Below, piece after piece: positions 15,970-23,968 of a stretch of DNA of 64,000 bases. Both the position numbers and the translations under genes were made by a program. The notes under the pieces were generated by a model. The model was not told the origin of the DNA. It did not search any database and saw nothing but the letters and a program-made list of their open reading frames with translations. Each line of letters opens with the position of its first letter. Within the stretch, counting starts at the first letter, position 1. The stretch is from positions 1 to 64,000 of the forward strand of contig NZ_WMIB01000008.1 in NCBI RefSeq assembly GCF_009711125.1. The letters run 5' to 3'. The DNA comes from Metabacillus mangrovi. Lineage in GTDB: Bacteria > Bacillota > Bacilli > Bacillales > Bacillaceae.

Positions 15970-16509
15970 ATGGACAATAGGCAGATCATACCTGTCAGAT
16001 CCCAATGGATACTTGTCATTTGGATGCTTATTGCATCTTTAGGAGTTTTTCTGTTTTGCATATGGGTTATGATGGATGCTCTACAGTTTGATTCTAAATA
16101 CAGCTTAATAGCTATCATGGCTAGCTTAATAGGAATAATATTTGGTCTTTACTTATTTTTGCATGCACTTCCTGGGTTTTTTAAAAAAGGAAGAGTCATC
16201 TTTGAGATTGTTACTGGTCCTGATGGCAGAATACAATCTCAGAAGAAGTCGGTATTGCTAAAGGATATTAAGGATATTACGATTGACCGAAAAGGATTTA
16301 CACCAAGATCTATTTTCTTTGAAGATTTAATTATTTATACTCAGCAAAATAAAACAGTCAAGATCCCTACATATAATATGGTGAATGATGTAGTATTCCG
16401 AAAACAGATAATCGAATACATTCTCCCGTATATGTCTGTCCATGCACAAGAAAGCTACAAAGCTAAGTTTACTGACTTTCCCGGTGAGCGGGAGAACAAA
16501 ATAGAGTAA
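15970..16509 (+). CDS. DUF5381-type membrane protein (paralogue 1)
   Basis: A 179-residue protein with two N-terminal membrane helices (ILVIWMLIASLGVFLFCIWV; LIAIMASLIGIIFGLYLFL) and a cytosolic domain with VIFEIVTGPDGRIQSQKKSV and IIYTQQNKTVKIPTYNMVND. I place it in the DUF5381 family, related to B. subtilis YfjD/YfjE/YfjF, which lie beside WXG/LXG-type genes there. AAAGGAG precedes the ATG at 15970. It is the first of three tandem paralogues converging on the LXG effector module. Function unknown. Confidence 0.7.
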   Translation: MDNRQIIPVRSQWILVIWMLIASLGVFLFCIWVMMDALQFDSKYSLIAIMASLIGIIFGLYLFLHALPGFFKKGRVIFEIVTGPDGRIQSQKKSVLLKDIKDITIDRKGFTPRSIFFEDLIIYTQQNKTVKIPTYNMVNDVVFRKQIIEYILPYMSVHAQESYKAKFTDFPGERENKIE

Positions 16510-16522
16510 GGAGAGAATTCTT

Positions 16523-17062
16523 TTGCAAAACACTGGCCACCCTTCAATACAAGTTAAAGCATTCCCAAAGTTTATAGGACTTTTCTTTTTTTCCTCAGCA
16601 GGAGTTTTTTTAATCTGTTTATGGGTTTTTGTTGATGCTCTCCAATTTGGGTCAAAATATAGTCTTATAGGGATTGTAGCAGGATTTGCTGGAATGATCT
16701 GTGGACTTTATGTGTTTTTACACAGTTCTCCAGGAGTTTTTAAAAACAGGAGAGTTATTTTTGAAATCATACCAGGGCCCGAAGGAAGAATTCAATCCAG
16801 CAAAAAATCAGTGGCAATAAAGGACATAAAGGATTTAGCGATTAAAAGAAGAGGGATCTCTTTAAGGTCCATCTTTTATGAAGATCTGGTTATTCAAACA
16901 CATCAAGGAAAAGTTGTTCAGATGAAAACCTATAATTTGGTAAATGATTATCTATTCAACCAGCAAGTTGAAGAATACATCCTTCCTTATATGACTCCTG
17001 ATGCACAGGCAGCTTATAAAAGGAAGTTTTCTCAATTTCCAGAAGAGCAAGTGAAAATCTAA
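16523..17062 (+). CDS. DUF5381-type membrane protein (paralogue 2)
   Basis: A 179-residue paralogue starting at TTG behind AAGGAGAG, 13 bp after the previous gene. It keeps two membrane helices and the motifs LHSSPGVFKNRRVIFEIIPG, GRIQSSKKSVAIKDIKDLAI and MKTYNLVNDYLFNQQ. Similarity to its neighbours indicates tandem duplication. Confidence 0.7.
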   Translation: MQNTGHPSIQVKAFPKFIGLFFFSSAGVFLICLWVFVDALQFGSKYSLIGIVAGFAGMICGLYVFLHSSPGVFKNRRVIFEIIPGPEGRIQSSKKSVAIKDIKDLAIKRRGISLRSIFYEDLVIQTHQGKVVQMKTYNLVNDYLFNQQVEEYILPYMTPDAQAAYKRKFSQFPEEQVKI

Positions 17063-17084
17063 AATGGTTAGGAAGGAGAATATT

Positions 17085-17585
17085 TTGAAGACAGAAAGCC
17101 AACCATTAATAATTGAAATAAAAGGTAATCAGAGGTTAATAACAATAGGGTTAGTTGTTTCAATAGCCGTTATACCCATCTGTGCACTGATCACATACTA
17201 TGCTTTTAAATCAGGTTATACTACCAGTCTTTTGGGGGTTCTGGGAGGGGTAACAGGTCTGTTTTTTGGATGCTATTTTCTATTCCATTCTTCGCCTGTG
17301 TTCTTTAACAAAAACAAAGTTCTTCTCAGAATAATATCTGGAGCCGATGGAAGGATAGTATCTGATAAAATATCAATTCCATTTAATGAGATTAAGGATA
17401 TCAATATTGAACATAAAGGACTCACTTTAAGATCCTGGCTTTATTATGATATCGTAATAAGGACAACCCAAGGTAAAAAAATTAGGATCCCTACATATAA
17501 TGTGCTTGATGCAGAAGATTTTAAGCCCTACATAGAAAACTATATTCTACCTTTTAAAGCATCCAGTTCTAATTTTTCCTCATGA
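17085..17585 (+). CDS. DUF5381-type membrane protein (paralogue 3)
   Basis: A 166-residue, more diverged paralogue. The TTG at 17085 is chosen over the ATG at 17064 because AGGAAGGAG lies between them. Two membrane helices precede the same soluble domain (FHSSPVFFNKNKVLLRIISG, SIPFNEIKDINIEHKGLTLR, IRIPTYNVLDAEDF). A terminator follows at once. Confidence 0.68.
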   Translation: MKTESQPLIIEIKGNQRLITIGLVVSIAVIPICALITYYAFKSGYTTSLLGVLGGVTGLFFGCYFLFHSSPVFFNKNKVLLRIISGADGRIVSDKISIPFNEIKDINIEHKGLTLRSWLYYDIVIRTTQGKKIRIPTYNVLDAEDFKPYIENYILPFKASSSNFSS

Positions 17586-17614
17586 AACCTCCTATTCCAA
17601 AAGGAGGTTTTTTT
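17585..17614 (+). terminator. Terminator of the DUF5381 triplet
   Basis: AAACCTCC and GGAGGTTT pair over a short A/T loop and run into Ts right behind the third paralogue. A similar hairpin follows the fourth paralogue at 23.5 kb. Confidence 0.88.
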
Positions 17615-17721
17615 CCTCTTAACAACTCCGGGATATAAACCAGGTTTGAGGGGGTGGCAGCAGAATATCGATACAAGGGTCAGCAAATCCCGAAGTATCC
17701 GATAAAGAGACAGGTGGCGTT

Positions 17722-17754
17722 AAAAAGACCGCGTTTCAACAGCGCGGTCTTTTT
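17722..17754. terminator. Bidirectional terminator of the LXG operon
   Basis: AAAAAGACCGCG and CGCGGTCTTTTT form a symmetric stem with A- and T-runs on both sides, at the 3' end of the minus-strand operon. Confidence 0.88.
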
Positions 17755-18094
17755 ATGAAACTTCCGGTTTCTTCAATAATAGGCTTTTCGTTGGCGGATA
17801 AAGAGCATACTTAAATAAAATCATCACAGCCAGGATAAAAACAAATCCGCCTGCACCCATGAGAGCTCCCCATGAGAACCTTGATTCTTCAAATAGATAG
17901 TAAATCAAAAACCCAACCTGCAGCAGTAGAGTCAGGAAGGCAAATGAATAGAAAAAAAGAAAAAGTCCATTTGCAAAAATTAAGAACATATAAGGAAAAA
18001 CCCCTACATCCGGCCGCCGTTCTTCTTTTCTTTCATGGGAGAGCTGTCTCATTTCTCGGAACACACCCGGATAGAAGAGGAAAAAATGTTTCAT
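17753..18094 (-). CDS. Small membrane protein of the LXG module
   Basis: A 113-residue protein with a charged N-terminal stretch (REMRQLSHERKEERRP) and two hydrophobic segments (FPYMFLIFANGLFLFFYSFA onward; ALMGAGGFVFILAVMILF). Unrecognised. As the last gene of the LXG operon it could be a membrane-embedded immunity protein or an assembly factor; this is inference from position. Confidence 0.6.
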   Translation of the reverse strand: MKHFFLFYPGVFREMRQLSHERKEERRPDVGVFPYMFLIFANGLFLFFYSFAFLTLLLQVGFLIYYLFEESRFSWGALMGAGGFVFILAVMILFKYALYPPTKSLLLKKPEVS

Positions 18095-18109
18095 AAAACC
18101 CGTCCTTTT

Positions 18110-18424
18110 CTATTTTTTATATCCATTTAACAAATTATATTTAAGTTTGGGGTAGGCGTGCTTACGGATAAGAGTTAAAAACAATAGAAACAAAAACAAA
18201 GGAATGAGCAGAATATATCCGATAGGACTAAAAATACCAAAAATAATAACATAGATTCCATATAAAAACAGCACTGTGAGAACTACCAATGATAAAACGT
18301 TTAGGTAAAAAAGTGCAAACCTCTTGGATTTAAGCGACGCGCTAATACCAGGAGATTTAAATTGTGACCAGTTTTCTCTGATTTCATTGATGCTGTCCTT
18401 GAAAGCGAAGGAAAGAAAATTCAT
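18110..18424 (-). CDS. Small membrane protein of the LXG module
   Basis: A 104-residue protein with two central membrane helices (FYLNVLSLVVLTVLFLYGIY; GYILLIPLFLFLLFLTLI) and a basic C-terminus. Its ATG overlaps the stop of the DUF4176 gene by four bases, so it is translationally coupled. Unrecognised; with its neighbour it could protect the membrane or envelope from the LXG effector. Confidence 0.6.
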   Translation of the reverse strand: MNFLSFAFKDSINEIRENWSQFKSPGISASLKSKRFALFYLNVLSLVVLTVLFLYGIYVIIFGIFSPIGYILLIPLFLFLLFLTLIRKHAYPKLKYNLLNGYKK

Positions 18425-18735
18425 GCGTTTTTATCCGCCTTCTTATCTTGCTCCTTGATATAATTTCTTAAAGCAATCTCGCCTTCTGTTTCAAGACCTT
18501 TAAAAATAATGGTAATTATGGAAGAGTGATTAAAAAATATGTTAGTATCATTATTTAAATGTCCTTCTGGATAAGGACATGAAACATAATCCCATATTCT
18601 TTCGTTCCCTTCCTGTTTTTGCTTCCTCCCATATATCATGATTAGTTTTTCTAAGTTTTCTATCTTCACTATTGACCCAATGGGAAGTAGTTCTTTTCCT
18701 ATCGGAATGTTTAGGGATTCAAAATTGTTTTCCAT
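18421..18735 (-). CDS. DUF4176 protein (T7SS-associated)
   Basis: A 104-residue soluble protein with the DUF4176 pattern: ELLPIGSIVKIENLEKLIMI, YGRKQKQ, WDYVSCPYPEGHL and FFNHSSIITIIFKGLETEGE. DUF4176 proteins are recurrent companions of LXG toxins in Firmicute type VII secretion loci. It lies directly behind the LXG gene and is translationally coupled to the next membrane protein. Confidence 0.82.
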   Translation of the reverse strand: MENNFESLNIPIGKELLPIGSIVKIENLEKLIMIYGRKQKQEGNERIWDYVSCPYPEGHLNNDTNIFFNHSSIITIIFKGLETEGEIALRNYIKEQDKKADKNA

Positions 18736-18756
18736 ATCGACTACCTCAATTCAAAA

Positions 18757-20172
18757 TTATTTTGGTTGTTCTTCAAAACTAAATCCTAATTTAATACCTA
18801 TACCAGCAGAAATGTCTATGCTAGTTGACATACCAACCTTGGCTTCTCCCCCTATACTTCCGGCTGAAACCCCACCCGTAACTTTGAAATTCCAATCTTC
18901 AATTAACGGCATAGGTATAATAAAAGACCCTTCGGCTTCAGCTCCTGCTGCTTTTGCACCAATTCCCCATGAAGAACCATCTACTCCAGCATAGGCTTTT
19001 GCACTGCCAACTGTTGCATTTCCTTCTACTCCAGCCCGGCCAAAATACTTAATTTTAGAATCTAACTGACTTCTCCCCTTATAGTTAACTCCAGCAGCTT
19101 GAGCTTTGAATAAAGGAGCAGGGGCATCCCCCCAGGAATTCCCTCCCATTTTCGCTGTAACTGATGCATTGCCTATATCTACTTTAAATCGTGAGTCTAC
19201 AACATCAGTATCATGTAAGCCCTCTGCATGAAAAGCCGATACAGTCGAGCTCCCCCCAAAAACAAAATCCCCATCCTTTGATCCTGAAAAATTCCAATCA
19301 TGTTTGTAGTATCCAAATCCTGCAGACATTTTGACGGGTGCATCTTTTGGAGTTTCAACGCCGTGTACGTAGCCGCTTCCGTCCCTCTGTGTACCGTCAA
19401 TGACCCGCATTGTCTTTTTAACTTCAGAGGAAATGTTTTTAAATTTCTTGTCCAGTTCAGGGGAAGCTGCAACGCCTCCGGAATACTTTTCGACTTTTGT
19501 GCTTGTATCTGTTATATAATCCTGGTAAATGTAGTTCTTTTTGATTTGATCGATGGAGAAGTTCGGTATGACGTTTTTTCCGCCTTTGAACATGGTTTCA
19601 ATTTCAGCTAAATATTGAAGTGTGTATGTGAGTTCATCTGAGATGGTAGTAACAGCTTTCGTACGCTGCTGATCAAATTCTGTGAGGTTTACTATGGTGG
19701 TGGTGATATGTTTGTGTGCATTGGCTGCTTCTTTCCTAAATCCTGATTCGTCCAGCATCGGAAGTGAGATGATGCTGCTGACGGATTTAATAGAGGAATT
19801 GGCATTTTCTACATGATCAATTATAACCTTTAAAACGTTGAAAATTCCATCTGTAATAGACCCTTCCAAACTAACCTGGCTGATAAAGCCTGATTCATCA
19901 GGTTCCAGCGTGTTCAATGCTTTTGAGATCTGCTGAAGCTGATTTTTATATTCTTTTAACAAGACTTTAATATTTAATATAAATGGAACATGGCAGCTCT
20001 GATAGAAAGAGAGAATGGCTTCTCCCGTCTTCCCCTTTAATTCATCCTTCATAGATAGAAACTCAGTTATGGCTTTTTCAATAGAAGCCAGCTGTTCTTC
20101 CTTTTCGACAAGTTTGGCAGTTATCTTATCAATTCCAGTTTGGAGGTTCGATACATCCAGCGTTTTTTCCAA
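18757..20172 (-). CDS. LXG-type T7SS effector with glycine-rich C-terminal domain
   Basis: 471 residues from a TTG that follows AAGGAGGG by seven bases. Residues ~1-230 are a long helical LXG-like domain (VSNLQTGIDKITAKL at the start; EKAITEFLSMKDELKGKTGE). Residues ~230-320 are a linker. The last ~170 residues are beta-rich and glycine/alanine-rich (VGSAKAYAGVDGSSWGIGAK, then GSFIIPMPLIEDWNF and GGVSAGSIGGEAKVGMS) and resemble no toxin family I know. The two helper genes upstream and DUF4176 downstream are the standard LXG context. A membrane or envelope target would fit the membrane proteins at the operon end, but that is inference. Confidence 0.75.
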   Translation of the reverse strand: MEKTLDVSNLQTGIDKITAKLVEKEEQLASIEKAITEFLSMKDELKGKTGEAILSFYQSCHVPFILNIKVLLKEYKNQLQQISKALNTLEPDESGFISQVSLEGSITDGIFNVLKVIIDHVENANSSIKSVSSIISLPMLDESGFRKEAANAHKHITTTIVNLTEFDQQRTKAVTTISDELTYTLQYLAEIETMFKGGKNVIPNFSIDQIKKNYIYQDYITDTSTKVEKYSGGVAASPELDKKFKNISSEVKKTMRVIDGTQRDGSGYVHGVETPKDAPVKMSAGFGYYKHDWNFSGSKDGDFVFGGSSTVSAFHAEGLHDTDVVDSRFKVDIGNASVTAKMGGNSWGDAPAPLFKAQAAGVNYKGRSQLDSKIKYFGRAGVEGNATVGSAKAYAGVDGSSWGIGAKAAGAEAEGSFIIPMPLIEDWNFKVTGGVSAGSIGGEAKVGMSTSIDISAGIGIKLGFSFEEQPK

Positions 20173-20185
20173 TGACCATCCCTCC

Positions 20186-20461
20186 TTAGCTTTTTCCAAT
20201 CGACGCAGCCGCTTTTTGATCTGACTCATTCAGCTGGTTTACTGCATCTCTCGTAGCTCTGCTGTTTTTACCAAGGAGGGATCTGTAAAAGGCGAGCGTT
20301 TCCTGCAATAGAACATTAATCTCATTAAGTTCAACAATTATGTCAAGCTGATTCTTTTTACCGATCTCTTGCGGTATATCACTTTCCAGTTGAATAGAAG
20401 CTGTTTCAATTTGGTTAATCGCTTCATGAACCGCAGGAAATGCAACTTTTATCTCTGCCAA
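20186..20461 (-). CDS. DUF5344 (YwqI-like) T7SS helper protein
   Basis: A 91-residue WXG100-sized helical protein starting MAEIKVAFPAVHEAINQIE. The TTG at 20461 has AGAGGA nine bases upstream and gives the typical MAEIKV start of this family. Such small proteins bind the LXG domain and help present it to the type VII machinery. It lies between the DUF5082-like gene and the effector, as in B. subtilis ywqH-ywqI-ywqJ. Confidence 0.78.
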   Translation of the reverse strand: MAEIKVAFPAVHEAINQIETASIQLESDIPQEIGKKNQLDIIVELNEINVLLQETLAFYRSLLGKNSRATRDAVNQLNESDQKAAASIGKS

Positions 20462-20482
20462 AGTCTCCATTCCTCTCAAATA

Positions 20483-20851
20483 TTAATAGGGATATAAATT
20501 TGCTGTTTTTGATTCAAGTGCTAACTTAGCCAATGCATTTTGCGAATCCTTAATTTCTTCACTTAGAGATTGAATTTTTGCACCGAGCTTTTCCAATACG
20601 CTGTTCATTTGTTTTCCTTCTATGTCTTCATACTCTTCTAAAAGGCCTTTATCCCGGATTTCATCAAATTTGTCCGCATGTTGTCCAGCCCAAGTATCAT
20701 TTTCAAGCTTAGGCTCTAAGCAGAGGTGTTTAGAAGACTGAAGCCCTGAATGAATACTGTTAAGCGTGGCCTGGCATTGGATCAGCAGGGATAATTGTTC
20801 TCTTTTCTCTCTCAAAGCTTCCTGGAGAGCAGCTTCCTGAATGGCAATCAA
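20483..20851 (-). CDS. DUF5082 (YwqH-like) T7SS helper protein
   Basis: A 122-residue coiled-coil-type protein from a TTG behind AGGAGGT. The long N-terminal helix (EAALQEALREKREQLSLLIQ), a central ENDTWAGQHADKFDEI containing a W-x-G-like turn, and a second helix (LEKLGAKIQSLSEEIKDSQN) fit the DUF5082/YwqH family. First gene of the LXG operon; it probably pairs with the DUF5344 protein to form the effector's targeting complex. Confidence 0.75.
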   Translation of the reverse strand: MIAIQEAALQEALREKREQLSLLIQCQATLNSIHSGLQSSKHLCLEPKLENDTWAGQHADKFDEIRDKGLLEEYEDIEGKQMNSVLEKLGAKIQSLSEEIKDSQNALAKLALESKTANLYPY

Positions 20852-21109
20852 TGGAGTATCACCTCCTGTTTATTCCAAATAATAAGTCAATATGCCCTTT
20901 TAAATTCAATCCTTTAGACATATACCCTGACATTTTTACAAAATAAACCTTTAATATTATTATTTGTAAATTTACTGTGTATTGATTCTATTATTGCTGA
21001 GCACGTGTCAAAATAATTGCCGGTGCAGGAAGAGGTTCACCATCGGTTTCGCAATCAAGGTAATCCCCCTTCAGCTGCCACTTTCCTAATCGTCTGCCCT
21101 GGAACGGAT

Positions 21110-21253
21110 TATTCTTTTTTTAATAATGGGGAAAAAGTACTGACGGTGGAATATTCAACATTCGATCATGGAATGTACGGTTTTTCCAGTTTAACAGAGG
21201 GAAAAACAGAATATCGGGAAGTCCGGTTTCAATCGGGAGCGGCAATTATATGA
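21110..21253 (+). pseudogene. Duplicated C-terminal fragment of the LamG-like domain
   Basis: FFNNGEKVLTVEYSTFDHGM and YGFSSLTEGKTEYREVRFQ match the last ~45 residues of the protein ending at 15477. There is no upstream part and no start with a ribosome binding site. The sequence after it also resembles what follows 15477. Confidence 0.85.
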
Positions 21254-21278
21254 TGCAGAGGCCGCTTTTTTTGTGGTT

Positions 21279-21420
21279 TCAGCATATATCCAGGATTTTC
21301 ATCATAAAACAGCAATTCGTCAGCATATATCTCAGAATTTCATCATAAAGAGCTTTTAAATCAGCAATTATCCCATAAATGTCAGCAATTTCTCCAGAAA
21401 AGGTTTTTATACCCTGTAAA
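21279..21420 (+). repeat. Irregular TCAGCAATT/TCAGCATATATC words
   Basis: The word CAGCAATT or CAGCATATATC recurs at 21280, 21310, 21321, 21362 and 21383, followed by a GTAAATTGGAAATAAGTAG stretch. It is a decayed relative of the array and its right flank at 15.5-15.9 kb. Confidence 0.7.
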
Positions 21421-21473
21421 TTGGAAATAAGTAGTTTAGTATAAAGTCATAATACATAGACAGGTGATGAAAT

Positions 21474-21848
21474 TTGAGAAGAAAAGCCGCAATACTCTTT
21501 GGGATTTTATTTTTTCTATATATGGGATTCATCGTTTCCACGATGGGCTATCCTTTCCCGAGTTCGATTGTGTTCATGGTCTTGTTCACCAATCTTCTGG
21601 CATCGGTTGCAGCGGTTTTTATGCCGAAGCTGGTTCTGATCATTTACGAGGAAATGGTGTATCACAGCGAGCGCGGACTGAACCGGAATACGGGTAAAAT
21701 GTTCGGGATTTTATTTTTTTCTATCAACTACTATGTCCAGAACATCCTCTACCGGCTGCCATGGTACATAAGCAGGCCATTGAGCCTGTTTTTCTTCCTG
21801 CTGCTCGCATTTGAGATGACCGGGCTGCATGCTCTTTACAACTATTGA
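21474..21848 (+). CDS. Membrane protein of unknown function (124 aa)
   Basis: TTG start with AGGTGAT upstream. Three or four hydrophobic segments (AILFGILFFLYMGFIVSTMG; IVFMVLFTNLLASVAAVFMP; PLSLFFFLLLAFEMTG). I do not recognise a family. The next gene begins 15 bp downstream and is probably co-transcribed. Confidence 0.6.
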   Translation: MRRKAAILFGILFFLYMGFIVSTMGYPFPSSIVFMVLFTNLLASVAAVFMPKLVLIIYEEMVYHSERGLNRNTGKMFGILFFSINYYVQNILYRLPWYISRPLSLFFFLLLAFEMTGLHALYNY

Positions 21849-21863
21849 TTCTGAGGTGAGAAA

Positions 21864-22832
21864 ATGAAGCAGAGGACATATTCGCTGAATGAAGTACTAA
21901 CTGTGGCGAGAGCTCTTGGATTAAAGGATTTATATAAGAGCTACGCATTTTTAAACGTATTTTGGAAAGGCAGGCGCAAGATTAAGGAAGCAGCCAAGAC
22001 GATTGATCTAAAGGGTGAGTACGCAGAGCTTGGCCGTTATTTAACGGTCCTGTCAGACGCTGCTGTATGGATAGAACTCGAGAAACCGGAATCGGGGGCT
22101 GCGGTTTCAACAGGATCAAGGAGAATTATGGAGTCTGTTGCAGACAGCATGTATCAATATCGGGAAATTGGCAGCCAGGAGACGGTTGAGAGCATCATCG
22201 CGGATTTCTACGATATACAACCCGATAACAGCGAAAAACTTTTGCAATCTAGTTTTCTCATAAGCGATGAGCTGTATAACGCCATCCATACGGAAGACCC
22301 GGATCCAGAACTTTTGGCAATTCTAAAAGAAGACTTGGAACCGGATACTGAAATTGACCAATTTATTGAAGACATGAATGCAAACCGCAATGAAGTAAAC
22401 ATGATCCAGCTTTATTTAGGGGCCGGGAATGACCGGTTTGGACTGGGATTTGTCCCGTCAAAGTATGGTGTTTGGCGGGTGGATGTGACGGCGGATGAAG
22501 AGATCCAGCTGATCCATGAATCCGAGAAGGAATTCATGGCCTATATCAGCAGCATCATCAAAAATGGACCGCCGATCAAGGTAAGTTTGAAGAAGGAAGA
22601 GGAAGTAAAAAAAGAGCCAAGGAAAGCCAGATTCGAAATCAAACCCTCTGTATTTTTATTCCGAAGCTCGCTGTTGCTGCTCGGGGTTATGGCCCTCCTG
22701 CTCATGAATGTTCAGGAATGGGTCATAAGCCGTCCGCAGACTCCCTATAAGATATGGGCAATTTTTCAAGGGCTGATTGCCGTCCTGACACTTGTGATCT
22801 GGAAGTATCCGAAGGAGAGGAAGACGGGGTGA
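21864..22832 (+). CDS. Unknown protein with C-terminal membrane anchor (322 aa)
   Basis: The first ~250 residues are soluble and acidic (YSLNEVLTVARALGLKDLYK; DEDPDPEL-like acidic patches; DRFGLGFVPSKYGVWRVDVT); the end has two membrane helices (SVFLFRSSLLLLGVMALLLM; IWAIFQGLIAVLTLVIW). SD GAGGTGAG precedes the ATG. Unrecognised. Its place among membrane-protein genes in the T7SS-linked region leaves open an accessory role there. Confidence 0.6.
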   Translation: MKQRTYSLNEVLTVARALGLKDLYKSYAFLNVFWKGRRKIKEAAKTIDLKGEYAELGRYLTVLSDAAVWIELEKPESGAAVSTGSRRIMESVADSMYQYREIGSQETVESIIADFYDIQPDNSEKLLQSSFLISDELYNAIHTEDPDPELLAILKEDLEPDTEIDQFIEDMNANRNEVNMIQLYLGAGNDRFGLGFVPSKYGVWRVDVTADEEIQLIHESEKEFMAYISSIIKNGPPIKVSLKKEEEVKKEPRKARFEIKPSVFLFRSSLLLLGVMALLLMNVQEWVISRPQTPYKIWAIFQGLIAVLTLVIWKYPKERKTG

Positions 22833-22927
22833 ATCCATCACCCATAGAGTTAAGGCGTCCCAAATCTTAAGCTAAACAAAGCAAAATGTACCCGCTTCCC
22901 TGTGAAAAGGCTGAAATTTAATGCAGG

Positions 22928-22958
22928 GAAATAAGCCTCCGCAGAAGGAGGTTTCTCT
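22928..22958 (+). terminator. Possible terminator
   Basis: AAGCCTCC and GGAGGTTT pair over six bases and are followed by a T-rich tract (CTCTGGTTTT). Weak T-run, so tentative. Confidence 0.4.
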
Positions 22959-22999
22959 GGTTTTGTGAGGAGTGCATAATGTGGGGGGAGAGAATCCAT

Positions 23000-23497
23000 T
23001 TGACCAACAGCAATAGTAAGACCGCTATAGAAGTGAAAGCCTCCCCAGGAATAATGGGATCCGTCTTCTTTTCGTCCATATTCATTTTTACTATTTGTTT
23101 GCTGGTATTCCTGGAAAATTTCCAAAGCGATTCAAGCATTGGAATAGCAGCAGGACTCATAGGGATGGGTGCCGCGCTTTATGTATTAGTGCATAGTGCA
23201 GCAGGGATTTTCAAAAATAAGAGCGTGATCTTTAAAATCATCCCGGGGCCGGAAGGGATTATCCAATCGGGTAAAAAAACGATTTCATTCAGAGATATCA
23301 AGAGAATTGTGATCAAGCAGAGGTGGCACATTTTCTTTGATGACCTTGTCATTTACACCCATCAGAATAAAGTTGTCAGGATGAGGACATACAATCTGAT
23401 CGATATTTCCCGGCTGAATGATTTGATCCGGGTGAACATTCTTCCTTATACCGTTTCTGAACATCAGGAAGTTTTTAAAAGGAAAAATGAGTCATGA
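23000..23497 (+). CDS. DUF5381-type membrane protein (paralogue 4)
   Basis: A 165-residue paralogue of the three proteins at 16-17.6 kb: LVHSAAGIFKNKSVIFKIIP, GIIQSGKKTISFRDIKRI, DLVIYTHQNKVVRMRTYN. TTG at 23000 is chosen because GGGGGGAG lies just before it. It stands alone here with its own CCTCC/GGAGG terminator, like the third paralogue. Confidence 0.68.
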   Translation: MTNSNSKTAIEVKASPGIMGSVFFSSIFIFTICLLVFLENFQSDSSIGIAAGLIGMGAALYVLVHSAAGIFKNKSVIFKIIPGPEGIIQSGKKTISFRDIKRIVIKQRWHIFFDDLVIYTHQNKVVRMRTYNLIDISRLNDLIRVNILPYTVSEHQEVFKRKNES

Positions 23498-23503
23498 TCA
23501 TCC

Positions 23504-23534
23504 AAAACCTCCCCCTCCAAAAGGAGGTTTTTTT
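23504..23534 (+). terminator. Terminator of DUF5381 paralogue 4
   Basis: AAAACCTCC and GGAGGTTTT pair over a C/A-rich loop and are followed by Ts. Confidence 0.88.
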
Positions 23535-23543
23535 CATTTCCCC

Positions 23544-23570
23544 TCAACAACTTCCGGAACTCTCCGATAT
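23544..23570 (+). promoter_or_regulatory. Sigma-D-like promoter of the flaG-fliD-fliS-fliT operon
   Basis: TCAA (23544-23547), 15 bases, then TCCGATAT (23563-23570) fits the flagellar sigma-D pattern TAAA-N15-GCCGATAT with one mismatch in each half. It ends 36 bp before the flaG start. Confidence 0.65.
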
Positions 23571-23605
23571 AACCTTTAGATGATTTAAACAGAGGAGTGT
23601 TTGCA

Positions 23606-23950
23606 GTGGAGGTCAGTTCAATTCCGGCTCACGCCATACATCGGATGCCTGAAGCGGAGGCTGTTAAGCCGGCAGCGGTCCAGGCGATGGAATCAGCTTA
23701 TGAAGGAAAGGAGTCCGCTCCGGTTTCGAAGGAAAAGCTTGAGAAGATTGTGGCCAGCCTGAATGAATTTATGGCTCCTGCCAACACGCATACCCAATTT
23801 GTCCTTCATGAGAAGCTGAACGAGTATTATGTGACAGTGGTCGATGATGTGACTAAAGAGGTTGTACGGGAAATTCCCAATAGAAAAGTATTGGATATGT
23901 ACGCAGCGATGACGGAATTTGTCGGGCTGTTCGTAGATGAAAAAAGCTAG
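23606..23950 (+). CDS. flaG: FlaG-family flagellar protein
   Basis: 114 residues from GTG 23606, which has AGAGGAG eight bases upstream. The C-terminal half carries the FlaG pattern: NTHTQFVLHEKLNEYYVTVV, DDVTKEVVREIPNRKVLDMY. B. subtilis YvyC is the orthologue, in the same place before fliD. FlaG influences filament length in other bacteria. First gene of the filament-cap operon behind a sigma-D-like promoter. Confidence 0.9.
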   Translation: MEVSSIPAHAIHRMPEAEAVKPAAVQAMESAYEGKESAPVSKEKLEKIVASLNEFMAPANTHTQFVLHEKLNEYYVTVVDDVTKEVVREIPNRKVLDMYAAMTEFVGLFVDEKS

Positions 23951-23968
23951 AAAAGGCGGTGAGCACAG

